From Reticulitermes speratus (Eukaryota; Arthropoda; Insecta; Blattodea; Rhinotermitidae): a stretch of 64,000 bases of DNA. The notes beneath the pieces were generated by a model that was not told where the DNA came from, did no database searches, and saw only the letters and a program-made list of their open reading frames with translations. The first letter of the stretch is position 1. Each line of letters opens with the position of its first letter. The stretch lies in NCBI GenBank assembly GCA_021186555.1, contig JAJKFL010000330.1, positions 33,085,944-33,149,943 on the forward strand. Direction: 5' to 3'. This document shows, piece by piece, positions 1 through 10,588 of the stretch. Both the position numbers and the translations under genes were made by a program.

Positions 1-596
1 TCTATGGTAATACCTAAGAATTGTGTCTCTGTACTATTGACAATATATTTATTGTTATAACTGATGTGTATGGGAATTGTTAAGCTATTAGTCGTTTTAA
101 ATTGTAAGTATTGAGTTTTATTAAAATTTAATGATAACAAATTGGTGTTAAACCACATGTTTAATTGTTCAAATGAAGAAATAAGATCTTTTTTAAAGTT
201 TACTGAATTAGGATTATTGACAATTATGCTAGTATCATCAGCAAAAAGGATCGACTGAGAAGTAATATTTACTACTTTAGGTAAGTCGTTTATGTAGAAC
301 AAAAAAAGTAGTGGTCCAAGTACTGATCCCTGTGGGACACCATGATTAATCTTACCCCAATCTGAGGTGGTATTAGCTTGTGTTAAGTTATCTTCAACAA
401 GGACACGTTGATACCTGTTTTCAAGATATGATTTAACTAAAATATTTGCCCTACCTACAATTCCATAAAATTCTAATTTCTTCATTAATATGTCATGATT
501 TACACAATCGAATGCCTTTTCTAAGTCACAAAATATACCTCCGACAAATGATTTATTATTGAATGCCTGCAGAATGTCATTTAATAATTTGTACAT
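1..596 (-). mobile_element. Non-LTR retrotransposon reverse transcriptase fragment
   Basis: A continuous minus-strand reading frame carries reverse-transcriptase motifs: FCDLEKAFDCVNHDIL, then GVPQGSVLGPLLFLFYIND and SILFADDTSIIV with the catalytic DD pair, then a thumb-like region (FEQLNMWFNTNLLSLN) and QFLGITI. It runs off the window at base 1. The frame is cut at its 5' side by the 51-bp array, with a stop just beyond MYKLLND. It is jockey/L2-like in style; the clade is not assigned. No internal stop occurs over about 195 codons, so the element was young when truncated. Confidence 0.9.
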
Positions 597-597
597 T

Positions 598-2440
598 GTA
601 ATAAACAATTACTAAGGGCATGACATGCATTAGAGAGGGTCACTGCTTGTAATAAACAATTACTAAGGGCATGACATGCATTAGAGAGGGTCACTGCTTG
701 TAATAAACAATTACTAAGGGCATGACATGCATTAGAGAGGGTCACTGCTTGTAATAAACAATTACTAAGGGCATGACATGCATTAGAGAGGGTCACTGCT
801 TGTAATAAACAATTATTAAGGGCATGACATCATTAGAGAGGGTCACTGCTTGTAATAAACAATTACTAAGGGCATGACATGCATTAGAGAGGGTCACTGC
901 TTGTAATAAACAATTAATAAGGGCATGACATGCATTAGAGAGGGTCACTGCTTGTAATAAACAATTACTAAGGGCATGACATGCATTAGAGAGGGTCACT
1001 GCCTGTAATAAACAATTATTAAGGGCATGACATGCATTAGAGAGGGTCACTGCCTGTAATAAACAATTATTAAGGGCATGACATGCATTAGAGAGGGTCA
1101 CTGCCTGTAATAAACAATTACTAAGGGCATGACATGCATTAGAGAGGGTCACTGCCTGTAATAAACAATTACTAAGGGCATGACATGCATTAGAGAGGGT
1201 CACTGCTTGTAATAAACAATTACTAAGGGCATGACATGCATTAGAGAGGGTCACTGCTTGTAATAAACAATTACTAAGGGCATGACATGCATTAGAGAGG
1301 GTCACTGCTTGTAATAAACAATTACTAAGGGCATGACATGCATTAGAGAGGGTCACTGCTTGTAATAAACAATTACTAAGGGCATGACATGCATTAGAGA
1401 GGGTCACTGCTTGTAATAAACAATTACTAAGGGCATGACATGCATTAGAGAGGGTCACTGCTTGTAATAAACAATTACTAAGGGCATGACATGCATTAGA
1501 GAGGGTCACTGCTTGTAATAAACAATTACTAAGGGCATGACATGCATTAGAGAGGGTCACTGCTTGTAATAAACAATTACTAAGGGCATGACATGCATTA
1601 GAGAGGGTCACTGCTTGTAATAAACAATTACTAAGGGCATGACATGCATTAGAGAGGGTCACTGCTTGTAATAAACAATTACTAAGGGCATGACATGCAT
1701 TAGAGAGGGTCACTGCTTGTAATAAACAATTACTAAGGGCATGACATGCATTAGAGAGGGTCACTGCCTGTAATAAATAATTATTAAGGGCATGACATGC
1801 ATTAGAGAGGGTCACTGCTTGTAATAAACAATTACTAAGGGCATGACATGCATTAGAGAGGGTCACTGCTTGTAATAAACAATTACTAAGGGCATGACAT
1901 GCATTAGAGAGGGTCACTGCTTGTAATAAACAATTACTAAGGGCATGACATGCATTAGAGAGGGTCACTGCTTGTAATAAACAATTACTAAGGGCATGAC
2001 ATGCATTAGAGAGGGTCACTGCTTGTAATAAACAATTACTAAGGGCATGACATCATTAGAGAGGGTCACTGCTTGTAATAAACAATTACTAAGGGCATGA
2101 CATGCATTAGAGAGGGTCACTGCTTGTAATAAACAATTACTAAGGGCATGACATGCATTAGAGAGGGTCACTGCTTGTAATAAACAATTACTAAGGGCAT
2201 GACATGCATTAGAGAGGGTCACTGCTTGTAATAAACAATTACTAAGGGCATGACATGCATTAGAGAGGGTCACTGCTTGTAATAAACAATTACTAAGGGC
2301 ATGACATGCATTAGAGAGGGTCACTGCTTGTAATAAACAATTACTAAGGGCATGACATGCATTAGAGAGGGTCACTGCTTGTAATAAACAATTACTAAGG
2401 GCATGACATGCATTAGAGAGGGTCACTGCCTGTAAGAAAC
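598..2440. repeat. 51-bp minisatellite, about 36 copies
   Basis: The tandem unit begins TAATAAACAATTACTAAGGG and ends GAGAGGGTCACTGCTTG. Copies are nearly identical apart from a few C/T sites and two units one base short (near 828 and 2052). Because 51 is divisible by three, one minus-strand frame stays open for over 400 codons as a 17-residue repeat (AVTLSNACHALSNCLLQ). It shows no start context, no splice logic and no domain, so this is not called a gene. Confidence 0.97.
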
Positions 2441-3150
2441 AACTAGTAAAATTATACGTTGAATGAGACCAATCAATGACCATAATTTTATCTTGTACCA
2501 GCTGTGTGACAGTCAGCTTATTATAAGAATGATGCTGCTCCATGGAGTGAAGTTACACAGCAATCATCCTGTATATCTGTTGCAATTATATCCAACAGTC
2601 CAATAACAGTACATTCGTTAAGTACATTCAGCCATGCAAGATCACTACTAAGAAGCAAGTCACAAAACAAATAACTGAGAAGCATGAAATAATTGAAGAA
2701 AATTACCATTTCTGAATTTTTATTTGTAAGTCCCAAAAGATTAAAATCCTTACCCTTCTCAAAACAGACCAAAACTGTGCTATAACTTACTTCGTAGCAA
2801 TATAATTTCAAGATATGCATGCATTATTGCAGGCATACACCTAGAACTTTTGTTGGGGATGGGAAGAGGGGGTCTGAACCTAAGGGAAAATACAACTTAT
2901 GTTTGACTTTAAAAAATCATGTCATAAATATAACTGTAACATAACATTGAAACAGCATTTATATACATAGAAATATATGTTCCATGACTCACTCACCTAA
3001 TTTAAATCACAAGATCTAATCTTCGTGCAAAATCTGTCTTTTTTATTTGTATTTTTTTTTGGGGGGGGGGGGGGGGGGCTACAACCGGGCAGCCCGCCTT
3101 TGGGTGCATGCTTGTATTATTGTATAATTTTACTTGAACAATGTGTTTAC
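2441..3150. other. Unique sequence downstream of last visible Fur2 exon
   Basis: No exon is recognisable. It holds AT-rich sequence and a T10G18 tract at about 3051-3078. In the gene's direction this is the start of the intron after exon 3151-3350. Confidence 0.6.
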
Positions 3151-3350
3151 CGTTGCAGGTGCGGCAATAGTGGTGACATTTCTGACAGCCAAAATCTGAC
3201 TTAAAGAATCCCTCTGGGCATTCAGGATGACACTCTCCGGCAGCTAACTGCCAACCACGAGGACATGTGACACACTGGTCCCGCCGTGGCCCACTGCATG
3301 TCATGCAGCTCAGGTAACACTTGGCACAGACACCGCGGTCACTGTAGTAC
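3151..3350 (-). CDS. Fur2: Fur2 exon: Cys-rich repeats (last in window)
   Basis: Reads GYYSDRGVCAKCYLSCMTC, then GPRRDQCVTCPRGWQLAAG, CHPECPEGFFKSDFGCQKC and HHYCRTCN. The acceptor is GTTACAG|GTACTA and the donor CAACG|GTAAAC; 200 bases, in phase. The acceptor region is repeated 11 more times upstream (3351-3798). A T10G18 homopolymer tract lies about 70 bases past the donor. The following exons are beyond the window edge. Confidence 0.93.
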
Positions 3351-3798
3351 CTGTAACACATTAATGCATCACACTCTGTTACTTTGGTACCTGTTACACA
3401 TTACTGCATCATACTCTGTTACTATGGTACCTGTAACACATTACTGCATCACACTCTTTTACTTTGGTACCTGTTACACATTACTGCATCATACTCTGTT
3501 ACTATGGTACCTGTAACACATTACTGCATCACACTCTGTTACTTTGGTACCTGTTACACATTACTGCATCATACTCTGTTACTATGGTACCTGTAACACA
3601 TTACTGCATCACACTCTTTTACTTTGGTACCTGTTACACATTACTGCATCATACTCTGTTACTATGGTACCTGTAACACATTACTGCATCACACTCTGTT
3701 ACTTTGGTACCTGTTACACATTACTGCATCATACTCTGTTACTATGGTACCTGTAACACATTACTGCATCACACTCTGTTACTTTGGTACCTGTAACA
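3347..3798. repeat. Fur2: 40-bp minisatellite built on a Fur2 splice acceptor
   Basis: Eleven intronic units plus the authentic junction are spaced at exactly 40 bp (GGTAC at 3346, 3386, 3426 ... 3786). They alternate between two variants (CTGTTACACA / CTGTAACACA), giving an 80-bp higher-order period. On the gene strand each unit contains TGTGTTACAG|GTAC or TGTAACAG|GTAC, the same bases as the true 3' splice site at 3350/3351. After GTAC the unit still resembles the exon start (CATAGTAAC against TACAGTGAC). Confidence 0.95.
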
Positions 3799-4512
3799 TA
3801 TGCTACTGCACCAAATTTGTTTATTGTTTCTACTAAAAAATGACTATTATGATCTGAAGGTGCATGGATAAAAAGGTCAGAATAACAGCTAATAATGTAA
3901 TAGCTAAGAGACGGACAAATTTATTTATTTATTTATTTATTTATTTTGGAAGTGAAATGAATACAATCCCTCAAATAAATGGAGTACCAGCACACAGAAT
4001 GCATTGGAAACATGTTCTGTCTTACCAACCACAGAGTTCCTGTATCCACGGATTTTCCAACCACAGTATCTGATTTTATGTATAATTATTTTAAATTTGT
4101 GTACAGACAGAACAAACTCAGCGGATTCCAAACCAAGGGAGCCACATCTGATATTGGGAGATGTAACAGCTTCAAAAACCTGTTTCATAGCTTCTAGATT
4201 ATATTGCAATGCATCATTTTTGTTACAGAGCTGTATTTCATGTATAATTTTGTTATACATTTTTCTGTTTAGTAAAGGAACAAACAACTTAATTATGCTT
4301 TCATAAGCATTAAGAGTGGCTGTGTTTTCCCTATCCCTGAATTTCCCATAAGGCATTGGTCTCACCAGGTGTGACTTTGTTCATTATGGTGTACTGAATT
4401 AATGTAGCCTACTTTTGGCAACTGACTACTATACTGGCTTCTTCACTTATGATAATAATAAGTAAGCACTCTTTGGCTTATAGAGCAACTACTTCGCGCA
4501 ACAGGCCCTTAC
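3799..4512. other. Fur2 intron sequence
   Basis: Contains an ATTT microsatellite (about 3919-3945). The stretch 3960-4370 has open frames on both strands but no recognisable domain. It may be an old mobile-element remnant. Confidence 0.4.
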
Positions 4513-4789
4513 CCCGCAGCACAGGTGGCTCGGCATTCGCCACTCTGCAGATGAAGGCCTGGCACACATGACGTGCAGTTGATACGGGACACACAGCGTT
4601 GACAGGTGTGCAAACAAGGTGTGCATACACCCTGCTCCATGTATGACCCATCAAGGCACACCGCCAGGCACTGAGAGTTCTGCAGAACAAGTGGTGATTG
4701 ACAGGTAAGGCATCCTGTCTCTGTGGCTCCATCGCAAGTCTCGCATGTTGAGTGGCATGGTCGACACCGTCCGTTCTCGTAGAATTCCG
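4513..4789 (-). CDS. Fur2: Fur2 exon: two Cys-rich repeats
   Basis: Reads SEFYENGRCRPCHSTCETC, then ETGCLTCQSPLVLQNSQCLA, YMEQGVCTPCLHTCQRCVS and NCTSCVPGLHLQSGECRATC. The acceptor is GATGTGCAG|CGGAAT and the donor GCGGG|GTAAGG; 277 bases, in phase with both neighbours. A further small exon between this one and 6270 cannot be ruled out, because the join DS-SEFYENG is less canonical than the other joins. Confidence 0.9.
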
Positions 4790-4910
4790 CTGCACATCAT
4801 GGGGAACAATAACATCAACTACCTGACAATTTTTGTTACCCATAATGAAACAACACAACAGGAAACAATGACGTATTCGATAAATGGATGGACATGAAAA
4901 ATAAATATTT

Positions 4911-5029
4911 CAGATTAAATTAAGTTACAGACCAACTGATGCACACTAAAACCACTTTTTAAGTAGCTTTATTATTAATTATTATTATAATTATTATATT
5001 ATTATTGGTCTGTAACTTAATTTAATATG
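4911..5029. repeat. Inverted repeat, about 23-bp arms
   Basis: ATTAAATTAAGTTACAGACC at about 4914 is mirrored by GGTCTGTAACTTAATTTAAT at about 5007, around an ATT-rich centre. This is probably a small hairpin or MITE relic in the Fur2 intron. Confidence 0.7.
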
Positions 5030-5189
5030 ACGAAGATGCACGGTGTCAACAGTGTGAAATATTTCAGAGTTTAAACTGACACATATATTAGACATATCCA
5101 ATTTACTTTTGTTGTCTCACACTGATGGACAAATATCACTCAGGGTACTTGAGTATAGGTGCTGAGGACGATATTTGCACCTCAGAGGG

Positions 5190-5580
5190 CTGAGATAACA
5201 GGGGAGTGGAGAAGATTACATAGTGAGGAGCTTTATGATCTGTACTCCTCACAAAGTATTATTCTGGCGATCAGATAATGAAGAATGAGATGGGCGGGGC
5301 ACGTAGCATGTATGGAGGAGAGGAGAAGTGCATACAGGGTTTTGGTGAGAAAACCTGAGGGAAAGAGACCACTTGGAAGGTCTAGATGTAGACGGGAGGA
5401 TAATATTAAAATGGTTCTTCAAGTATGATGGGGAGGCATGGACTGGATTGATCTGGCTCAGGACAGGGACAGGTTGTTGGCTCTTATGAATGCGGTAATG
5501 AAACTTTGGGCTCCATAAAATGCGGGGAATTTCTTGACTACTGAGGAACTGCTGGTTTCTCAAAAAAAAAACTCTGCTCC
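5190..5580 (+). mobile_element. LINE 3' end, decayed (copy 1)
   Basis: Contains the relic of a non-LTR retrotransposon C-terminus: fragments corresponding to EEL.DLYSS, then REDNIK-like and [12 protein letters not shown] words in shifting frames with several stops. It ends near AAATTTCTTGACT-like sequence and a CTCTGCTCC 3' tail. The same tail recurs at 28740-29210, and in reverse at 21895-22100, 31400-31505 and 58738-58800. Confidence 0.75.
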
Positions 5581-6269
5581 TTGGGGTTAGTTATTATACA
5601 AACAATGTTTCAGACAGCTAACCTTGCTTGCATCATCCAGTAACAGTACAAAACCTAATCAGTTAGGCCTGTCAGGTGATGCTAATCTCTATCCTTGGAC
5701 CCAAAGTTTCATTACCATATTCATGACAGCTCATTACTGGGCCCTGTTGTGATAAAAATAAATCCAGGCTGCACCCTCAAATCCTTTTTTTTATGATGTA
5801 TTTTAATATTATTCTCCAATCAACACCTGTCTTGCAGGTGACTACATATTTTCCCATCCTGAGCCTAACTTCCAACCCCACCCAAAGCACTGAGTATGGT
5901 TGTGAGAGTAAAATGCCGTCTTTCTAATAAAACACATCTCCTCAACAAGGGTTTTTTTTAAATCAAAAGTGTCATAAGTCATAGCCATTTCTCTTCAAAA
6001 TTAAGTTTTTATATTCGCATGTAGATTAGGTAACTTCATCAAATTTTGTTCAGAATTTATGGCACTCCCAGACCTTGAAATTCTAAGCTACTACCTACCT
6101 AGTTTGCCTAGTAGGTAGCCCTGGCCATGAGCTCTGTGAAACTATACTTTCTGCCAACCTTACATCATACACTGCCAAAATATTCTGCAGATATCAAGAG
6201 TCAGTATTTACTTCATGAAATCTGCTATGTATTTCAACACTAACATACAATCGGCAGACAGAGACTTAC
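5581..6269. other. Fur2 intron sequence
   Basis: No coding or structural signal. 5640-5900 resembles further LINE 3' sequence in reverse (AAAGTTTCATTACC, as at 22000), but too weakly to call. Confidence 0.4.
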
Positions 6270-6541
6270 ATGAATCACAGTGTGCACTTCCTTCAGGAAC
6301 ACACCTCCCCTTCTTGTTGAGTGCCCAGCCTTCTGTACAAGCCAAGCATACGGCACTGTTGCAGGTGACACACCCTACAGGACATTTGAGGCACTCACGA
6401 CGCTTCTTGTCAGCAAAGTACCCATCAGGACAAACATTAGAACACGTCCCTGACAAAGCGTATCGGCCAGGCCGGCACGTGATGCACTGCGTCTCACTGG
6501 AGCCGTTACAAGTCTCACACGATGCGTGACAAGATGAACAA
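6270..6541 (-). CDS. Fur2: Fur2 exon: two Cys-rich repeats
   Basis: Reads CSSCHASCETCNGSSETQC, then GRYALSGTCSNVCPDGYFAD, CLKCPVGCVTCNSAVCLAC and GRCVPEGSAHCDS. Two consecutive furin-like repeats lie in one exon. The acceptor is GCTTGCAG|TTGTTC and the donor ATTCAT|GTAAGT; 272 bases, in phase. Confidence 0.94.
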
Positions 6542-7543
6542 CTGCAAGCATTTTGTTTCCATAAACTGAGAGCACCACAAAATGTTTGGATGGCGGGAGA
6601 CTCTTAGCACTTTCCACGATCAAATTAAACTAAACTCTTTGATGCTAACACTTTCACTGCCAGGTATTTAAATCCCCGAGGGTGTTAAATTGCCAGGGAT
6701 TTATTGAATGTCAAACAACTAGTGCGTCGTCTTATAAATTATAAAATATAATTATATATAAAATGCATATATTTTTTCTAGTTGTCGGCTAGGGATTAAT
6801 AAAGATGTAAAATATGTTTCCTGAAAGAACTTATTGTGTGCGTGGCCTATTTAAGGCAAAAGAGCAGAGTAAATTTTAGATCGACTAAAGTCAATGCTGG
6901 CAAATTTAAACGTAAATACTTAAATCGACCGTGGTCGACTTTGGCAATGAAAGTGTTAAAAGCCACAATTTATCTCACATTTGTTTACTTTTGTGAACAT
7001 TACTTGGTACCACAAAAATTTATATATATATGTGACATAGAATGTATGTAATTCCATACTTAAAATATGTAACAACAACAGCATAATGCAAATATATAAT
7101 ACTGTTTGCAAGGAAGACAGTATACGTTGATGATTCAAGTCTTCTGGGACGTAATGCTGTGTCATTTGGTTGGTAGTTCCAACATTTTGAATGATCTCAG
7201 TGCCTTGACCTGCAGTATCAAGCATTCCTAGAAGAACAGCAATTCTTCTAGGAATGCTCGACCCTATACAGACATACAGACACACACAAATATAAATACA
7301 ATATCAAATTTTACTGAGAACCTTTCAGAGAGGGAACAGGCCAACATGAATGATGGATGTGACCTTGCTTTGTGTACTTTACCAGAAATACCCATAATGA
7401 AGAAAAAGTTTGTTTGTTACCACATTCATTTAATATATTTTATGCATTTAAACACATTTTTATGGCCACTATGTGACACATGTTAAAATCAGAAAACTGA
7501 TTGATAAGAAAATAATTCTTCATATTAGTTTCTTAAATTGCCA
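6542..7543. other. Fur2 intron sequence with hairpin
   Basis: Mostly AT-rich. At about 7224-7258 a near-perfect palindrome (AGCATTCCTAGAAGAA...TTCTTCTAGGAATGCT) is present. 7120-7190 shares the words TCAAGTCTTCTGGGA and GTGTCA with the inverted repeat at 16480-16580, suggesting a low-copy MITE. Confidence 0.5.
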
Positions 7544-7558
7544 ACAGGAGTGGACAGT

Positions 7559-7840
7559 AAAGCTAAAGTTCTCCCTAGAACAGGCCATGAAGGCCCAGGA
7601 GGGGAGTAGAGGTATAGCTCTACTCTTTCTTTAACCCTGGCACTAGATGAGGGTGGGTGGTTAACTCCTCGCCCCGGTCGCTTTACCCCCGGGAAAGAGA
7701 CCCGGTTCTCATTGTATAAGAGGCTGGGTGGGCCCCAGGGCCGGTCTGGACGTCTGCGAAAAATCTCGACCCCACCGGATTCGATCCCCGGACCGTCCAG
7801 CCCGTAGTGAGTCGCTAAACCGACAGAGCTATCCCGGCCC
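7559..7840 (-). mobile_element. SINE family A, full length
   Basis: tRNA-derived SINE reading on the minus strand. The tRNA-like head at 7840 has an A box (GATAGCTCTGTCGGTTTAGC) and a B box (GGGGATCGAATCC), and the tail is near 7559. Target-site duplications of 15 bp flank it (ACAGGAGTGGACAGT at 7544-7558 and ACAGGAGTGTACAGT at 7841-7855, one mismatch). It sits 39 nt downstream of the exon 7880-8036 donor, in sense orientation to the gene. Confidence 0.95.
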
Positions 7841-7879
7841 ACAGGAGTGTACAGTGCCGATTCAATTAAGAAAACATAC

Positions 7880-8036
7880 CCATAATCTTCTGTCTCAAAT
7901 GTGTAGGTAGGACATGCAGCATAACACTTGTTATCGTGAAGAACAAGATGATGGTCACAGCTGGTGCAATGGTCTGGTCGTTCCTGACAGCTGGCACAAT
8001 TCGGCTGACATGGTACACACGTATTTTGGTCATAAT
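7880..8036 (-). CDS. Fur2: Fur2 exon: Cys-rich repeat
   Basis: Reads NYDQNTCVPCQPNCASCQER, then CTSCDHHLVLHDNKCYAACP and TFETEDYG. The acceptor is CTTTCAG|ATTATG and the donor TATGG|GTATGT; 157 bases, in phase. A SINE with clear target-site duplications begins 39 nt downstream of the donor. Confidence 0.93.
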
Positions 8037-8193
8037 CTGAAAGTGTCATCATTTTTTGTTCTACTTCAAACACAGTTTTATTACGTTACATATCGGTGCT
8101 TGTTACATCTCTGGATTATGATTGTTATTTCAGGAAAAGTTTTAAGGATGAGTTAATTTACTTTTATAACTAGACATGCTATGAACAGAAAAG

Positions 8194-8460
8194 ATAAAGT
8201 TTTCCCTGTCCACGTCATGAAGGTATATAGGGGAAGTAAAGGCATAGCTTCACTAATTCTTAAGCTTGGCACTAGTTGGAGGTGAGTCATTAACTTCACG
8301 CCCCGGCTATTTTACCCCGAGGAAGAACCCTGGTACCCATGGAATAAGAGGCTGGGTGGGCCTGACAGTGGGTCTGAATGTTTTGGAGAAGAGAAAAATC
8401 TCTTGCCTCAAACAGGATTCAAACCCCAGACTACCCAGGCTCCCAACAAAAGTGTTTAGC
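8194..8460 (-). mobile_element. SINE family A, diverged copy
   Basis: Shares the tail order AAAGTTTTCCCT, CATGAAGG, CTTGGCACTAG, CCCCGGCTATTTTACCCCG and AGAGGCTGGGTGGGCC with family A, but many positions differ. Older subfamily in the intron between exons 8707-8894 and 7880-8036. Confidence 0.75.
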
Positions 8461-8706
8461 TATGTCTATGATTTTTTTATCCATCACATTAAGCGTGGAG
8501 CCCCAATAGCGCAGTCTATATAGTGATTCTGAGACTTAAAAGCTAATATCAGCTAAATTAAAAATGAAACAGTAAAAATAGGAATCATGGTCTCAGTTTA
8601 ATTTTTAATTTGACTAGAAGTTAATAAATAATAATTTTTTTGCTGAGTTTGGCAATCCACTGATACTTGATAGAAACAGAAGAAAGAAAGCTAGTAATGT
8701 CCATAC

Positions 8707-8894
8707 TTTCATAATATCCATCAGGGCACTGCTGCAGGCAGACAGCAAGATCTGTCACAAGCAGATGTGCCGGTGCACACGTCAGACAGCTGTCCTGGCC
8801 GGCACCAGCACAAGTCTCACACGACTCGTGGCACGGCCAGCACACTCCACCCTGGTTTGGGAAGCTGCGAGGTGGACAACGGCTGACACACGTG
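8707..8894 (-). CDS. Fur2: Fur2 exon: Cys-rich repeat
   Basis: Reads NTCVSRCPPRSFPNQGGVCW, then PCHESCETCAGAGQDSCLTC and CLQQCPDGYYE. The C-x2-C-x3-C-x2-C spacing and CP.G(Y/F)Y are typical of furin-like repeats, which in this class bind cell-surface partners or matrix. The acceptor is TTCCCAG|CACGTG and the donor GAAA|GTATGG; 188 bases, in phase. Confidence 0.94.
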
Positions 8895-9399
8895 CTGGGA
8901 ACACAATGCAAGCTGATGAAAGTACGCAGGCGTCTCTCTACTGATACAAACCAATTATAAGGTGCATAACTTACTAACGTACGAAACAATCAAGTGGTTG
9001 CTAATGTGCGCCTCAAATGCTAACAACAACAAGAAAGTGTTTCAGATGTACTGAATGTCACAGTACACGTTAAAATTGATATCATATATATATATATACC
9101 TATATAAACACTTTCACATTATCACCTTCTGTGTTATAACACCACGCTGTCTGGTAGATGGAATTCTTAACTGAGATATCTTCTGCCATGATTAAATAAA
9201 TGAAAGATAAAACACAGTCGATACAGCAACATTCCGTATTTAATGGGAGAGCATGGTCCCATTTATCTCTTAAAGGTTAATCATGTCATCTTAGGGTAAA
9301 AAATGTATCCATAAAAGAAAATATGATGCATTGAGAAATAACTTACTATTTATATTTCACTAACAATAAAACTACTGATAAAAATAATATATATAGACA

Positions 9400-9655
9400 T
9401 AAGCATAAACGAATACCACCATACTACACATATTGGTTTTTTCAGACCACTTTATTAAAAACTCGACATGTTTCAATCACTATACAGCATGATCAATTTT
9501 ATGTGAACTGTGAATACATATGTTATCTTTTCAAGACTGTTGGTCTATGTGGTATAAAGTTGTGTAAACCTTGGTAACCTCTTGTTGAGCTGTAAAGTCT
9601 CCCTGACGAAAACCATATATGTACCATGATGCTATTCGTTTATGTATAAAAACTG
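9400..9655. mobile_element. Short inverted-end element with hammerhead-like relic
   Basis: Ends carry CATAAACGAATA (about 9406) and its complement TATTCGTTTATG (about 9632). Inside, the minus strand has TTGATCATGCT...GAAACATGTCGAG, a degenerate version of the CTGANGA...GAAAC hairpin seen in other elements of the window. Confidence 0.5.
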
Positions 9656-9865
9656 AAGTCCACTGTAATACAGTAAATTAATTTAATCTATAGGCAGTTG
9701 GCTGTACTGGTTGGAGAAGGTTGTGAAGTTAACAAATCAGGGCTCAGAATTCTGAAATGTGTTTTCCAGGAATTCTATGGATGACTTTTCATATGTATTA
9801 CCTTCCGACATGAGTGCATTTTTAAGGGATGGAAGTGCTTATACCCTAATACTATTCTGTACTGG

Positions 9866-10111
9866 TTTTCTTTTTTCAATGGCTCGACAGCCCCTTGGAG
9901 GCTTAGGCCGCCTCATTTTTCGAGGCTTCACGATCACACTTTTAGACACACCACACTCAGTAGGACTCCTCTGGATGAGGGACCAGCCCGTCACAGAGAC
10001 CTCTACATGACAACACACAACACTCACAAGACGCGGTTTTCGAACCCACAATCGCAGCAAGCGAGCGGCCGCAGACTCACGCCTTAGACCGCGCGGCCAC
10101 TGGGATCGGCC
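9866..10111 (-). mobile_element. SINE family B
   Basis: tRNA-derived: the minus strand starts at 10111 with GCCGATCCCAGTGGCCGCGC, and a B-box-like GGGTTCGAAAACC lies at about 10030. The tail TTTTTCAATGGCTCGACAGC reads on the plus strand at 9874. It begins 37 nt downstream of the donor of exon 10149-10588, again with the head nearest the exon and in sense orientation. Confidence 0.9.
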
Positions 10112-10148
10112 TGTACGTGTTACCTGAATTAATTACAAACATTCTTAC

Positions 10149-10588
10149 TTGTCCAGTTTATAGTGTTTGCAGGCAATGCACTGTGTAGGGCCCTTGCCAT
10201 AGCAACCCTGTGAGTCACACTCAGGGTCACAGCTGTGAAGAACTTTCTTGCTACTGTCATCTGCACCCATTAGATTCTCTTGTAGAGATCGATCTTTGCT
10301 GGGCAGCATCATTCAGCGATGCTACTGATGCTTCAGGGTCACTGCCCGACACACTGTATATGTTGGGGAAGTTCTGAAAGCTGGGATTGAAGGAACTCCC
10401 ACTGTAGAATGTGTTTGAATCCAATGTGGGAGAGATAGATGGTGACTGGGAGTTTGGGAAGATGAAGGGATTTTGTGAGGCAGTCTGCTGAGATGACCCT
10501 GACAGTGATGTTGCGGAACCAGAAGGCCGCAGGCGGATTGGGTTTGTGGCAGTGCCGTAGAATATCAGCTGCCATTTCTTTAGAATAC
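10149..10588 (-). CDS. Fur2: Fur2 exon: P-domain end, Ser-rich linker, first Cys block; frame break
   Basis: Begins GILKKWQLIFYGTATNP, which ends the P domain. A Ser/Asn/Phe-rich linker follows, and then the Cys-rich region DDSSKKVLHSCDPECDSQG and QCIACKHYKLD. Start and end are in different frames: the first stops at 10257-10259 and the second opens only after a stop near 10310. 440 bases is one more than the phases allow, so one extra base probably lies between about 10257 and 10312. A small intron of about 65-110 bases inside the span is a less likely alternative. The acceptor is TTTTGTAG|GTATTC and the donor GACAA|GTAAGA. Confidence 0.88.

Noticed and set aside
793..2543. Long minus-strand open frames (408 and 175 codons) with a 17-residue repeat
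   Set aside because: They exist only because the minisatellite period is a multiple of three; no domain, no splice or start context.
3937..4365. 142-codon minus-strand frame starting MRPMPYGKFRDRENTATLNA
   Set aside because: Lies between two Fur2 exons and has a competing open frame on the other strand. It could be an old transposon remnant, but nothing diagnostic is visible.
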